The notes: a model not told the origin generated them from the sequence alone. A DNA stretch of 64,000 nucleotides from Paenibacillus sp. S150 (GCF_019352175.1 NZ_JACBYI010000001.1:372001-436000); one strand, 5' to 3'; shown: positions 34,950 to 44,879, counted from the stretch's first letter. Translations and numbers: made by a program.

Positions 34950-35870
34950 CTATGCGTATTGCTTGGCAACGAAGTGACCCTTGGAGACTTCGATCATTTC
35001 AAAATCGCTGTCATTGGTCTGTTCATTTGCCGCATAGATCGGAGTACTCAGCTCATCATGCAGATGGATACGCTTTTTGTTCGCTTCAATCTCGGGATCC
35101 GGAACCGGAATCGCCGACAACAGGGACTTTGTATACGGATGGATAGGATTGGCGTACAGCTCTTCACTCTCAGCCAGCTCAACCATTTTACCCAGATACA
35201 TAACGGCTACGCGGTCACTGATATGCTTAACCATAGACAGGTCATGCGCGATAAAGAGATAAGTCAGTCCCAGACGGTCCTGCAATTCCTTCAGCAGGTT
35301 GACCACCTGTGCCTGAATGGATACGTCGAGTGCGGAGATAGGCTCATCGCAGACGATGAATTTGGGATTGACGGCAAGTGAACGGGCAATCCCGATACGC
35401 TGGCGTTGTCCGCCGGAGAATTCATGCGGATAGCGGGTAGCATGGTCATAATTAAGTCCAACCATATCCAGCAGCTCTTCAATCCGTTTTTTACGCTCCA
35501 GACGGCTCCCGGCCATACCATGGATATCCAGCGCTTCGCCGATGATATCGGAAACCGTGAGACGCGGGTTGAGTGATGCATACGGATCCTGAAAAATCAT
35601 CTGCATGTCACGGCGCAGTGCCTTCATTTTGCCTGAAGACAATTTATAGATGTCGGTACCATTGTATTTTACGCTTCCGGCAGTCGGTTCGTAAAGACGA
35701 AGCACGGTCCGGCCGGCAGTTGTTTTGCCGCAGCCGGATTCCCCTACCATTCCCAGGGTTTCGCCTTCGCGAATCGTGAAATTAATATTATCAACAGCCT
35801 TAAGAATTCTTCCCTTGCCTACATTAAAATACTTCTTAAGACCTTCAACTTCGATCAGGTTCTTACTCAA
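34950..35870 (-). CDS. oppF: Oligopeptide ABC transporter ATP-binding protein OppF
   Basis: 306-aa ABC ATPase. Walker A GESGCGKTTAGRT near 42-54, signature SGGQRQRIGIARSL, Walker B FIVCDEPISALD, and the H-loop IAHDL. C-terminal oligopeptide-transport extension NPIHPYTKSLLSAIPVPDP. Paired with OppD as the cytoplasmic engine. TTG start at 35870 overlaps the oppD stop by four bases. Confidence 0.95.
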   Translation of the reverse strand: MSKNLIEVEGLKKYFNVGKGRILKAVDNINFTIREGETLGMVGESGCGKTTAGRTVLRLYEPTAGSVKYNGTDIYKLSSGKMKALRRDMQMIFQDPYASLNPRLTVSDIIGEALDIHGMAGSRLERKKRIEELLDMVGLNYDHATRYPHEFSGGQRQRIGIARSLAVNPKFIVCDEPISALDVSIQAQVVNLLKELQDRLGLTYLFIAHDLSMVKHISDRVAVMYLGKMVELAESEELYANPIHPYTKSLLSAIPVPDPEIEANKKRIHLHDELSTPIYAANEQTNDSDFEMIEVSKGHFVAKQYA

Positions 35871-36862
35871 ACGAACTGCACCTCCTTGGCCATCGAATGC
35901 AGATTCCAGCAGCGCGCCATATGCGTTTCGCTGAATTCTGTTGCACCGGGATCGATTTGTTCGCAGACATGCATCGCTTCACTGCAGCGTGCCGTGAACG
36001 GACAGCCGACCGGCGGTTTAATCAGATCCGGGGGAGTTCCGACGATTGGAATCAGCGGCTCGCCCTTCTTTTGGTCCAGACGCGGCATCGACCGCAGCAG
36101 TCCCTGGGTGTACGGATGCTGCGGATTCTTGAAGATTTCCCATCGGGTACCCGTTTCCACCACTTCACCAGCATACATGACGATGACCCGGTCACACATT
36201 CCGGCAACGACGCCGAGATCATGTGTAATCAGAATGATGGAGGTCCCCAGTTTTTGCTGCATATCTTGCATAACTTCCATGATTTGTGCCTGAATCGTAA
36301 CGTCAAGCGCCGTTGTCGGCTCATCTGCAATCAGCAGAGCCGGGCGGCAGGCCAGTGCAATGGCAATCATTACACGCTGGCGCATCCCGCCGGAGAATTC
36401 GTGGGGATATTGGTTAAAGCGAGCCTCCGCATTTTTGATGCCTACAAGCTTAAGCATCTCGATACCTTGCCCTTTCGCTTCGGCCGCTGACATTTTCTGA
36501 TGTTTGATCAAAACTTCGGTTATCTGTTTGCCCACCTTGATCGTTGGGTTCAAAGAAGTCATCGGGTCTTGAAAGATCATGCCAATATCCTTGCCGCGAA
36601 TCGTTTCCATTTGCTTCATGCTTTTGTCCAGCAGATTCTGTCCTTGAAAAATAATCTCGCCCTTTTTCACTTTGGAAGGAGGGGTAGGAATGAGCCGCAT
36701 AATCGATTGTGCGGTAACACTTTTGCCGCTGCCGGATTCACCGACGATGGCTACTGTTTCACCTTTGCCTACTTCGAAATTCATGCCACGGACAGCCTGT
36801 ACTTCTCCGCCTTTTACAAAAAAGGAAACATGCAGATCCTTGACTTGCAGAATGGGTTCCAT
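35867..36862 (-). CDS. oppD: Oligopeptide ABC transporter ATP-binding protein OppD
   Basis: 331-aa ABC ATPase. Walker [14 protein letters not shown], signature [12 protein letters not shown], Walker [15 protein letters not shown]-loop ITHDLG. C-terminal [15 protein letters not shown] and the Cys-containing VGCPFTARC...C segment often binding an FeS cluster in OppD proteins. ATG 36862 follows AGGAGG by nine bases; the GTG just before is an alternative. Confidence 0.95.
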   Translation of the reverse strand: MEPILQVKDLHVSFFVKGGEVQAVRGMNFEVGKGETVAIVGESGSGKSVTAQSIMRLIPTPPSKVKKGEIIFQGQNLLDKSMKQMETIRGKDIGMIFQDPMTSLNPTIKVGKQITEVLIKHQKMSAAEAKGQGIEMLKLVGIKNAEARFNQYPHEFSGGMRQRVMIAIALACRPALLIADEPTTALDVTIQAQIMEVMQDMQQKLGTSIILITHDLGVVAGMCDRVIVMYAGEVVETGTRWEIFKNPQHPYTQGLLRSMPRLDQKKGEPLIPIVGTPPDLIKPPVGCPFTARCSEAMHVCEQIDPGATEFSETHMARCWNLHSMAKEVQFV

Positions 36863-36875
36863 CACTGTTCACCTC

Positions 36876-37823
36876 CTATTTCTTCAGCTTAGGGTCCAGT
36901 GCATCACGCAGACCGTCACCAAAAATGTTAAAGGATAGCATAGTCAGGCTGATGACAACCGCAGGGAAAATCATCCGCCAAGGATAGTACATCCAGCCTG
37001 TAAGCGAGTCATTGATCATGGAACCCAGTGAAGCTACCGGTGCCTGTACACCAAGTCCGAGAAAGCTAAGGAACGCTTCAGCAAAGATCGCGCTCGGTAC
37101 GGACAGCGTTACGGTAACAATAATCGGTCCCATGGCATTAGGAAGCAAGTGCTTGAACAGCAGGCGTTTCCAATCCGCACCCATGGAGCGGGATGCCAGG
37201 ATGAATTCGCGGTTCTTGAGCTGCATAATTTCGCCGCGCACAATCCAGGACATATTGATCCAGCCTGTAATGGTCAAGGCAAGGATAATCGTCCACAGAC
37301 TCGGTTCAAATACTACAAGCAGCATAATTACTACCAGCAGGTAAGGAATCGAGTACAAAATTTCGGAGAATTTGTTCATTACTGTGTCGATGCGTCCACC
37401 GAAGAATCCCATGATCCCGCCGTAAATGACACCGAAGATTAAGTCGATCAACGCAGCCGCAAGGCCGACAATCAGCGAGATCCGCGCACCCATCCAGGTG
37501 CGGACAAACACATCGCGGCCAAAATCATCCGTACCAAATAAGTGTTCCCATGATGGCGGCTTATTCGTGCTCATCAAATCATTCGAATCATACGTATAAT
37601 TGACCAAATGCGGAGCGACAATAGCCATAATTATAATCACGATCATGACAATCAGTGCAAATATGGCTAATTTATTCTGCCGCAGACGCTGCCAGGCATC
37701 CTGCCAAGCGGAAAGGCTTTCGCGCTGAATTAATTCCGCTTCCTTCTCATCGATGCCGATTTTACGGAAATCTTCGGGCTTCAGGTCCACATGTGGAGCA
37801 ACAGTATTATTATTTGCAGCCAA
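36876..37823 (-). CDS. oppC: Oligopeptide ABC transporter permease OppC
   Basis: 315-aa inner-membrane permease. Cytoplasmic N-terminal extension (about 1-45), six membrane helices, and the coupling-helix motif LASRSMGADWKRLLFKHLLP. LFGTDDFGRDVFVRTWMGAR is the usual periplasmic block of the OppC family. Start TTG at 37823 behind AGGAGG; the oppB stop lies within this ribosome site. Confidence 0.94.
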   Translation of the reverse strand: MAANNNTVAPHVDLKPEDFRKIGIDEKEAELIQRESLSAWQDAWQRLRQNKLAIFALIVMIVIIIMAIVAPHLVNYTYDSNDLMSTNKPPSWEHLFGTDDFGRDVFVRTWMGARISLIVGLAAALIDLIFGVIYGGIMGFFGGRIDTVMNKFSEILYSIPYLLVVIMLLVVFEPSLWTIILALTITGWINMSWIVRGEIMQLKNREFILASRSMGADWKRLLFKHLLPNAMGPIIVTVTLSVPSAIFAEAFLSFLGLGVQAPVASLGSMINDSLTGWMYYPWRMIFPAVVISLTMLSFNIFGDGLRDALDPKLKK

Positions 37824-37825
37824 CG

Positions 37826-38758
37826 TTAATCCTCCTTTCCTCCAGCAAGTTTAATACGCGGATCAATAGCAACATAAGCGACATCTGTGAGGAAACGGGC
37901 GACCATCAGGATTACACCGTAGAATATGGTGATGCCCATAATAATCGGATAGTCACGGGTATTAATCGCTTGAACGAACTGTTTACCGATACCGCCGATT
38001 CCGAAGATTTGTTCAATGACAACAGAACCAGTAATAATGTTGGCAGTCATCGGTCCCACATAAGTGATTACCGGCATAATACCGTTGCGCAACACGTGGC
38101 GTGATAAAATCGACATCCAGCTAAGGCCCTTAGCCTTTGCTGTCTTGATGTAATCCGCATGCAGCACTTCAAGCATGCTGGAACGGGTAAGGCGCGCTAT
38201 GACCGCAATCGGAGACGCTGTCAGTGCCATAACCGGGAGGAAATAATGCATCGGCCCCTTAAAGCCCATTACAGGGAATATTTTCCAATGATAGGCCAGC
38301 AAATATTGCAGCAGCGAAGCCACAACAAAGCTCGGTACCGCAATCCCGAGAACAGCCATTACCATAGCGATATTATCTATCAGCTTCCGGTGATACAGGG
38401 CTGCAAGCATTCCGAGCACTATGCCGACGATAATTGCCACAATAATAGCGACAACCCCAAGCTTCAGGGATGAAGAGAATGTTTGTGAAATAATATCTGT
38501 CACTTCCTGGTTCAGCATCTTCATTGAGATGCCCAGGTCACCTCTAATAATATTCTTCAAATAAAGTACGTACTGCTCAAAGACGGGCTTGTCCAAATTA
38601 TACTGCGCGTATAGACGCTGCAAAATTTGTTCAGGAATTTTTTTCTCAGCTGTGAACGGATCACCCGGAATTGCCTTCATCAGGAAGAAGGTCGCAGAAA
38701 TCAATACAAACAGCGAAACCACCATATGGAAAAATCTGTTGATAATATAACGAACCAT
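37826..38758 (-). CDS. oppB: Oligopeptide ABC transporter permease OppB
   Basis: 310-aa permease with the typical MVRYIINRFFHMVVSLFVLI start, ATFFLMKAIPGDPF, and coupling motif YIKTAKAKGLSWMSILSRHV, then the GSVVIEQIFGIGGIG block. Start ATG 38758 after GGAGG; the longer frame would use a site inside the ribosome binding region. Separated from oppA by a strong hairpin terminator, so BCDF levels may depend on read-through. Confidence 0.94.
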   Translation of the reverse strand: MVRYIINRFFHMVVSLFVLISATFFLMKAIPGDPFTAEKKIPEQILQRLYAQYNLDKPVFEQYVLYLKNIIRGDLGISMKMLNQEVTDIISQTFSSSLKLGVVAIIVAIIVGIVLGMLAALYHRKLIDNIAMVMAVLGIAVPSFVVASLLQYLLAYHWKIFPVMGFKGPMHYFLPVMALTASPIAVIARLTRSSMLEVLHADYIKTAKAKGLSWMSILSRHVLRNGIMPVITYVGPMTANIITGSVVIEQIFGIGGIGKQFVQAINTRDYPIIMGITIFYGVILMVARFLTDVAYVAIDPRIKLAGGKED

Positions 38759-38884
38759 GCCCGCCATCACCTCCCTCGACAATTTTTTACCTGCCTTATT
38801 GTAAGAAAAAAATAACCATTTGTCTATTTGATCAAATTTCTATTTATTCCATATAATCACATTTATCCTCCCATACAAAAAAAA

Positions 38885-38916
38885 GGGATATATATGGAGT
38901 TCCACATATATATCCC
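38885..38916 (-). terminator. Terminator between oppA and oppB
   Basis: Minus strand: GGGATATATATG, 8-base loop, CATATATATCCC followed by eight T. It lies after the oppA stop and before oppB; such partial terminators are common in opp operons and keep the binding protein in excess. Confidence 0.9.
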
Positions 38917-38973
38917 GAAGTAATATAAAACCTTCAGATATTATATTACTGTATTTTGTTACAAGCTTTACTC

Positions 38974-40692
38974 TTAGTGTTCCAGCAGGTATGCACGGGA
39001 CAGGTCAATTGCACCGCTGAAGTCAAGGGTAACACCTTTCAGGTACTCTTTAGTCAGGGAGTTATTGGTGTAGTAGTAGATAGGAATCAGAATCATGTCA
39101 TCCATCATGAGTTTTTCTGCCGCAGCAAATTTCTCTTGACGAAGGGCATTGTCTGAAGAAGTTTTAGCTTCTTGGATCAGCTTGTCATACTCAGGATTGG
39201 AGTAACCAATATCATTGTTGCCTCCGCCAGTGACCCACATATCAAGGTAAGTCATTGGATCATTGTAGTCCGCAGACCAACCGGCGCGTGCTACTTGATA
39301 GTTCAGGTTTTGCTTGTCTTCAAGGAAGACGCCCCACTCTTTGTTTTCGAGCTTAACTTCAACGCCCAGAGCTTTTTTCCACTGGTCAGCGATGGCTACA
39401 GCGATTTTCTGATGGCCTTCACTTGTGTTGTAGGAAAGGGTGAAACTCAGTTTGTCCAGTCCTTCTTCTTTCAGACCTTCCTCAAGCAATGTTTTTGCTG
39501 CCGCAATATCTTCACCGAAATACTGGGAATCGGCTACTTGAGTACGGAATTCCTGTTCATTGCTTTGGATGCCTGGAGGAACAAAGCCAAATGCCGGCAG
39601 CTGTCCGCCCAGTGTGATGTTATCAATGATTGGCTGGCGCTCAATCGCCATAGCCAGGGCTTTACGGATTTTCACGTTATCAAAAGGTTTTTCGGTTACA
39701 TTGAACTGGTAGTAGTAAACGCTGGAAATACCTTTTCTTGCAAATTCGTTAGGAAATTCTTTTTCAACGATTGGCAATTGCTCGGTTGGGATTTCACCAA
39801 TCGGGCCGCCGGCGCGGTCAAGCTCGCCGTTTTTGTAGCTCAGCAGTTCAGTTGCACCGCTGTTTACAATGGAGAAGTTAATGCCCGTTGCTTTGATTTC
39901 ATCAGCGGCATAATAAGTCGGGTTCTTAACTACAGCCAGGGATTGGCCGGTTGTCCATTCACTCAAGGTGAAAGGCCCGTTAGTGATCTGGGTATCAACC
40001 TTGGTTGCCCATTTAGGATCATTTGCAACGGAGCTGTGCACTGGATAGTACGTATAGAAAGACAGCAGGCCCAGGAAATATGGTGTTGGGTTGACCAGTG
40101 TCACTTCAAGCGTCTTTTCATCAATTACTTTGATGCCAACCTGGCTGAAATCAGTGATTTTGCCGGTGTTGAAATCTTCGGCACCTTTAATGTAGTACAG
40201 CTGGTAAGCGTAAGGAGCGGCTTGTTCCGCATTCGGGTCCAGAACGCGTTGCCAAGCATATGCGAAGTCATTGGCTGTAACTGCGTCGCCGTTGTTCCAT
40301 TTGGCGTCACGCAGATGGAAGGTATAGACCAGGCCGTCTGCGGAAATTTCCCAGGATTCTGCAATGCCTTCTTCAGCCTGTCCTGTTTCAGCATTTTGAC
40401 GGGTAAGACCTTCATACATCAATTTCAGAATTGCATTGGACGTACTGTCTTGGGCTTGCTGCGGGTCAAATGTCGGAGGCTCGGAGCTCAGGTTGATTTT
40501 GAGCGTCTGATCAGCAGCCAATTTCTCTCCGCCATCGTCGGTGCCTGTGTTCGTGCTGCCTTCATTGCTCGGCGCGTTTGTCGCCGCAGCGTTGCCATTG
40601 CTTGCATTATTGTTTCCGCCGCAGCCAGCAAGCACTGTGCCGATTACAAGAACTAATGCAATCATGAGCAATAGACTTTTACTCTTCTTCAT
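38974..40692 (-). CDS. oppA: Oligopeptide-binding lipoprotein OppA
   Basis: 572-aa solute-binding protein of SBP family 5. Lipoprotein signal peptide with lipobox LAGC at about 20-23 and a Asn/Gly/Thr-rich linker to about 55. Mature blocks LKINLSSEPPTFDPQQAQD, NGDAVTANDFAYAWQRVLDP and VTGGGNNDIGYSNPEYDKLI are typical of OppA. RBS AGGGGG nine bases before the ATG; a TATAAT -10 candidate without a clear -35 lies about 45 bases upstream. Confidence 0.96.
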   Translation of the reverse strand: MKKSKSLLLMIALVLVIGTVLAGCGGNNNASNGNAAATNAPSNEGSTNTGTDDGGEKLAADQTLKINLSSEPPTFDPQQAQDSTSNAILKLMYEGLTRQNAETGQAEEGIAESWEISADGLVYTFHLRDAKWNNGDAVTANDFAYAWQRVLDPNAEQAAPYAYQLYYIKGAEDFNTGKITDFSQVGIKVIDEKTLEVTLVNPTPYFLGLLSFYTYYPVHSSVANDPKWATKVDTQITNGPFTLSEWTTGQSLAVVKNPTYYAADEIKATGINFSIVNSGATELLSYKNGELDRAGGPIGEIPTEQLPIVEKEFPNEFARKGISSVYYYQFNVTEKPFDNVKIRKALAMAIERQPIIDNITLGGQLPAFGFVPPGIQSNEQEFRTQVADSQYFGEDIAAAKTLLEEGLKEEGLDKLSFTLSYNTSEGHQKIAVAIADQWKKALGVEVKLENKEWGVFLEDKQNLNYQVARAGWSADYNDPMTYLDMWVTGGGNNDIGYSNPEYDKLIQEAKTSSDNALRQEKFAAAEKLMMDDMILIPIYYYTNNSLTKEYLKGVTLDFSGAIDLSRAYLLEH

Positions 40693-40842
40693 CTAGCAGT
40701 TCCCCCTAAATAGAATGTGGTATATGGTTTATGATTATACAACCAGTGGTCAAAAAAATCTAGAGCAATATTTTCTGAAAAGACATTTTTTTTAAAACTT
40801 AAAAATTTTGTGACATTGACGCTTTACCGGAGCAATGGAACA

Positions 40843-41229
40843 TTACATGGCTTGTGATATGTAATTGATAAGGCCTGCGATCATAAACAGTACGTACAAT
40901 GTGCCCATAAAAAAGAAGGAAAGCCTCCAAACCGCCCGAAGCAGCCGCTTGCCGTCAACGTTTCCTTTCAGGCGGTTTTGGGCGCCTCCAATCAGTCCGG
41001 CGGATATTAATACAATAAGCAGTATAAGATACAATCCGAAACCCGATTTAAAAGTCATATTGAATAAGGCCGATGCGGAGATAAATAAAAATAGGGTAGT
41101 GACGTCCATGGCGAGTAAAAAAGTGCTCCTCTTATCTTTTTTGAGGCCTAACCCTATGAAATATACGATTAAAAAGGGAACCACCGGAATAACGCTTAAC
41201 GCTACGAACGAGTTCTGCAAAAACTCCAA
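40843..41229 (-). CDS. DUF3397 family membrane protein
   Basis: 128 aa with four hydrophobic segments (about 10-28, 38-60, 65-85, 103-125). Recognised as the DUF3397 group, small membrane proteins near bshC and ketopantoate reductase genes in Bacillales; function unknown. TTG start at 41229 with AGAGGTG upstream; the panE stop falls inside that ribosome site. Confidence 0.75.
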   Translation of the reverse strand: MEFLQNSFVALSVIPVVPFLIVYFIGLGLKKDKRSTFLLAMDVTTLFLFISASALFNMTFKSGFGLYLILLIVLISAGLIGGAQNRLKGNVDGKRLLRAVWRLSFFFMGTLYVLFMIAGLINYISQAM

Positions 41230-41235
41230 ACAGCC

Positions 41236-42216
41236 TCACCTCTCCTTCACATTCATGCCTTCTACCAACCGGCAAATCCAGCGGTGTAAAGGGACCGCGA
41301 TACCGGCGCTATCCGCCATTGCTACGATACTCCCATTGATCCAGCGGACTTCCGTTGCCCTTGAAGCAAGAACATCGGCAAGCATGGACGAGATGTTGCC
41401 CGAGGTTGCCCGGCAAACCTCAAGTATGCCCTCCCACGCATGAACGTCATAAGCGATGCCGCAGGCATCATATACGCCGGCAGCCTCCAGATACAGTTCC
41501 TTCATTAACTGTACACGCTCGTCGGTGGCAGGCAGCTCGCCGTTCTGAATACGCCAAATCGCTGTAAGCGGGTTAATCACGGCATTGATTAACAGCTTCC
41601 GGTAAATCATGGTATCCACTTCTTTCGACATCAGCGTGCGGAATCCTGCTGCGGCAAGAGCCTGAGTCAAACTTATTGCCGCTTTATCGTCCTCCTCCGG
41701 AGAAAATTCTGCTGAATTTGCGTTTTTGTGTCTTGTTTTCCCTATAAATGTTTCCCCACTCCCTGCATGAATAACCGCTGTTAATGTTTTCCTCTTGGCC
41801 GCTTCGGTAGTCACCGCCGCCCAGACGGAAGCATGCGGAAGCAGCTCCTGAAGCAGCTCCAGATGCCCGCTGCCATTCTGAAAACAAACCGCATGGAGAC
41901 TTGCCTCCCGCAGGGGGCCCAGAATCTCCGGCAGCATATCGTGAAAAGCATTTTGTTTGAGCATAATTGCCGTCCATTCGCCCGGCTGCCGGAGAACGGT
42001 TTCTGCGAACCCGCTTATATGCCCTGCCAGAAAGCTGCTGCCCGGGAGGTGAAGGGGAGTGTCTCCGTTCTCATAGCTTACGGTTATTCCGCCCCGGGAC
42101 AACTCTGCCGCCTGCTGCCCGCTCCGGCACCAGAGCCTGACCTCTGTTCCGGCGTGAATAAGCTTCCCGGCCAGAAGAAGACCCATTGACCCTGCGCCGA
42201 TGATATCTATTTTCAT
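41236..42216 (-). CDS. panE: 2-dehydropantoate 2-reductase family protein
   Basis: NADPH-dependent reductase of ketopantoate (coenzyme A path). 326 aa with Rossmann start MKIDIIGAGSMGLLLAGKL, a FQNGSGHLELL segment and the C-terminal helical domain containing YRKLLINAVINPLTAIW and RATSGNISSMLADV, which carry the conserved Lys, Asn and Ser. Specificity for ketopantoate over related 2-keto acids is inferred. Confidence 0.9.
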   Translation of the reverse strand: MKIDIIGAGSMGLLLAGKLIHAGTEVRLWCRSGQQAAELSRGGITVSYENGDTPLHLPGSSFLAGHISGFAETVLRQPGEWTAIMLKQNAFHDMLPEILGPLREASLHAVCFQNGSGHLELLQELLPHASVWAAVTTEAAKRKTLTAVIHAGSGETFIGKTRHKNANSAEFSPEEDDKAAISLTQALAAAGFRTLMSKEVDTMIYRKLLINAVINPLTAIWRIQNGELPATDERVQLMKELYLEAAGVYDACGIAYDVHAWEGILEVCRATSGNISSMLADVLASRATEVRWINGSIVAMADSAGIAVPLHRWICRLVEGMNVKER

Positions 42217-42291
42217 GCCTGCACCAGCCGCCTTTTAAACAATTTTCCTAATTATATCCTCCGGCCTCCGGCAAAAGCAAAAAACAAAAAA

Positions 42292-42326
42292 CCCGCAAAC
42301 GCAGGCTGTAAGCCACTGTATGCGGG
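42292..42326 (-). terminator. Terminator after rsfA
   Basis: Minus strand: CCCGCA, an internal GCTTACAGC turn, TGCGGG, followed by TTTTTTGTTTTTT. Confidence 0.8.
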
Positions 42327-42346
42327 ATTTGACGAAGCATGTGAGT

Positions 42347-42997
42347 TTATTCAATCCGTTCCAAATTTCCGTTTGCATCCATTTTGAACCTTGTCTTCAT
42401 TTCCTCTTCTTCTTCATTAAGAAAAGCGAGCCTTCGCGCACGGTCCATAATCTGAATTAACGCCTTGTAATCATCATTGACTACACGGTAATCACTTTGG
42501 GCAAGATTGACCTCTTTGGACAACCTTTCATTTTCCACCCTAAGCTCAGATAATTCCTCTTCCTTCTCGCGCAAATCCCTTTCAAGCATTTTGAGCTGGC
42601 GTCCTGCCTCCTGAAAGCTGCCCTTCCACTGTCTTAAGAAACGGATAACGGCATCAATGGACAATGAATTTTCGCCCACCCTCTCGTTGCGGCCATATTC
42701 CTCCTCAATATCTCCGAGAATGAGACCCGCTACCTGTGCGCCTCTTGCGGATGGCTGCTTTTTCAGATAACTGCGCTTCTGGCGCTGGCTCTTGGCAATT
42801 CCGATTGCATCTTCGTAGCTCTTGCGAACACAGCTGTTCCAGCGAAATCCGCATGCCGCCGAGGTTCTGCCGATTTTTTCACCCACCTCTTCAAAAGCAG
42901 CAAGCTGTGTGCTGCCTTCCCGGATATGACGCAGCGTTATTTCGGCCAATATCAAATCATCTTCTGCACTCCAAGCATCCTGTCTAACGGCTGTCAT
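42347..42997 (-). CDS. rsfA: RsfA family prespore-type transcription factor
   Basis: 216 aa. N-terminal Myb/SANT-like domain with RQDAWSAEDDLILAEITLRH and CGFRWNSCVRKSYEDAI, followed by a long coiled coil (about 120-190). The Bacillus subtilis family member fine-tunes sigma-F genes in the forespore; here the family call is firm but the regulon is unknown. ATG at 42997 is nine bases from AGGAGGG. The 345 bp between this start and the DUF2626 start hold only the sigma-A promoter at 43265-43293; no gene is seen. Confidence 0.88.
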   Translation of the reverse strand: MTAVRQDAWSAEDDLILAEITLRHIREGSTQLAAFEEVGEKIGRTSAACGFRWNSCVRKSYEDAIGIAKSQRQKRSYLKKQPSARGAQVAGLILGDIEEEYGRNERVGENSLSIDAVIRFLRQWKGSFQEAGRQLKMLERDLREKEEELSELRVENERLSKEVNLAQSDYRVVNDDYKALIQIMDRARRLAFLNEEEEEMKTRFKMDANGNLERIE

Positions 42998-43264
42998 AAA
43001 GCCAAACCCTCCTAACAACATCATGAAATAACCATCTTCATAACCGGCAGCTCCGCCGGATAGTGAATAGGATAAAAGCTGCTTACTCCATTTCTATGCC
43101 TCTATTAGAGTTCATAGAATCTATTTGATACTAAATTGTATTTCCATTTTGGCTGAACCTCATACTTGCCTTGCTATAAATTCTCCGAATTCACGATAAT
43201 GTCACCTGGTCAATAACAAAAATCATATTCATCCCGAAATCACAACTTTTTTTCAATGAATTCG

Positions 43265-43293
43265 TTTACACCATTGTTGCCAGCAGTTATAAT
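43265..43293 (+). promoter_or_regulatory. Sigma-A promoter of the DUF2626 gene
   Basis: TTTACA (43265-43270), 17-base spacer, TATAAT (43288-43293), 50 bp before the TTG start. Confidence 0.85.
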
Positions 43294-43342
43294 AAAGTTC
43301 AAAGAAGGAATCACCGGATACATACAGGAGGGGGATGTTCTC

Positions 43343-43579
43343 TTGGACCGCATGTTTCGTGTCTTGGGTTTTTTTACGCTGGTCATTGGACTCATGGCTT
43401 TTGCCGGGGATTTGAAGGAAATGGCGCTGCTGTTCTTTTTGCAAACCGCTTTTTTCGTCATCCTTGGATACATGAAATTTACGGAAAAGACCTACATTCT
43501 GCTCTTCTGGGGATATATGATTGTGACATTTACCGGCTTCAGCTATTGGACGATCTTCGAAATGGGTCTGCCGCTGTAA
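43343..43579 (+). CDS. DUF2626 family small membrane protein (YqgY type)
   Basis: 78 aa, three hydrophobic segments. The sequence MDRMFRVLGFFTLVIGLMAF and LLFFLQTAFFVILGYMKFTE fits the DUF2626 group, short membrane proteins of Bacillales without known function. The TTG at 43343 is eight bases after GGAGGGGG; the longer frame starts inside the promoter and is rejected. Confidence 0.85.
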   Translation: MDRMFRVLGFFTLVIGLMAFAGDLKEMALLFFLQTAFFVILGYMKFTEKTYILLFWGYMIVTFTGFSYWTIFEMGLPL

Positions 43580-43745
43580 GCTTTTTGAATGATATGAAAC
43601 GGAGGCTGTTCCTTATTTTAAGGAGCGCTTCCTTTTTTTTGCGTATAACAGTAGGTCTGGGGAAGAAAAGAGGGTATGATATTTTAACAGGGCTAATCAT
43701 ATGATTAGTACATACATATCCAGATCCCTTGAAGGTGGTGGAGTG

Positions 43746-44879
43746 GTGCTATCCCGCAATAATCGATGCCGTTATCCTGTTGTTCTGCTGATCCTTCTCT
43801 GCTTCACTATGCTGCCGCTGATGCCTTCCGCCTTTTTGAATGCTGATCCCGGGCCGGCTCTGAAAGCCTCTCCTCCCGCCGCGCCCGACAACGAAGAAAC
43901 CCGCAAGCTGCTGGAGCAGACCTTATCCTCGGCGGAAATTGAACAGGAAATTGCCCGGATCACTTCCGAGCAGCAAGCCCTTGAAGAGCAGGCCGGGCTG
44001 CTGGAAAAGCAGGCTGCTGCCCAAAAAAATGCCATTACAGAGCAGCAGGAAAGAGCCGGTGCCATTGTGCGGTCTTATTATATGGGAGACAGAGACGGAC
44101 TCCTGGCGGCTGTGCTTTCGGCCAAAAGTATTGGACGGCTGCTGGCTCTGTATGATTATTATGAGATCATAATTGGAAGGGACCGTGACATTCTGGCTCA
44201 ATACGAGGGACAGTACAAGAAGCTGAAGGCGACGCTTACTGCGGCAGAGCGCAGCTCTCAAGAGCTTGCGGAGCTGAAGGCAGCTTTGGAGGAGCAGAGG
44301 ACCCGCGTTGCGGCTCTCCATGAAGAGATTGAAAGCGGCATTCAGTCAAGCAGTGATCCGGCAAGCATGAGCGCTTTGCTGGAGGAATTCACGAAATATT
44401 GGGAGAATATCGGCATTCACGAGGTCAAAACCTATTTCAAAGCCTTGGCAGCGGCCATGAAGCAACTGCCCCAGTTCGTGCAGAGCCGTGACGGGATACT
44501 GACCCGTAAAGGGGCGACTTATAATCTGGCCTTAAAGGAGCAGGATCTGAACGAGTTCCTGGTGTCGCAAAATACACTATTCAAGGATTTCGCCTTTCAT
44601 TTCAGCGACAATGAGATCACGGCATCCGGCAAAAGCGGCGGATTGACGCTGACGCTTACCGGCCATTATTCGATCCAGGAGGAACCGGTCAACGGGCTGA
44701 TGTTCCATGTCGATCATGTGGTATTCAACGGGCTGGAGCTGCCGGATACTACCCGCAAAGCGCTGGAGGAAGAATTCGATCTGGGCTTCTATCCTGCCAA
44801 GATCGTCTCCTTTCTGCGTGCCACCGAAGTGAGCAGCGCAGACGGTGTACTTCATGTGAAGCTCTCACTTTCATTCTGA
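43746..44879 (+). CDS. Secreted coiled-coil protein with PcsB/CwlO-like N-terminus
   Basis: 377 aa. A hydrophobic export segment at about 10-30, then a coiled coil at about 50-195, including YYMGDRDGLLAAVLSAKSIG and LLALYDYYEIIIGRDRDILA. That pattern resembles the coiled-coil domain of PcsB/CwlO-type hydrolases, which couples them to FtsEX, but no catalytic CHAP or NlpC/P60 domain follows. The C-terminal ~150 residues (EVKTYFKALAAAMKQLPQFV onward, ending VSSADGVLHVKLSLSF) I do not recognise. GTG at 43746, seven bases after AAGGTGG; GTG at 43743 is equally possible. Convergent with, and overlapping by nine bases, the next gene. Confidence 0.75.
   Translation: MLSRNNRCRYPVVLLILLCFTMLPLMPSAFLNADPGPALKASPPAAPDNEETRKLLEQTLSSAEIEQEIARITSEQQALEEQAGLLEKQAAAQKNAITEQQERAGAIVRSYYMGDRDGLLAAVLSAKSIGRLLALYDYYEIIIGRDRDILAQYEGQYKKLKATLTAAERSSQELAELKAALEEQRTRVAALHEEIESGIQSSSDPASMSALLEEFTKYWENIGIHEVKTYFKALAAAMKQLPQFVQSRDGILTRKGATYNLALKEQDLNEFLVSQNTLFKDFAFHFSDNEITASGKSGGLTLTLTGHYSIQEEPVNGLMFHVDHVVFNGLELPDTTRKALEEEFDLGFYPAKIVSFLRATEVSSADGVLHVKLSLSF

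Noticed and set aside
39172..40656. 494-codon plus frame
   Set aside because: Shadow of oppA, whose lipobox and SBP motifs are clear.
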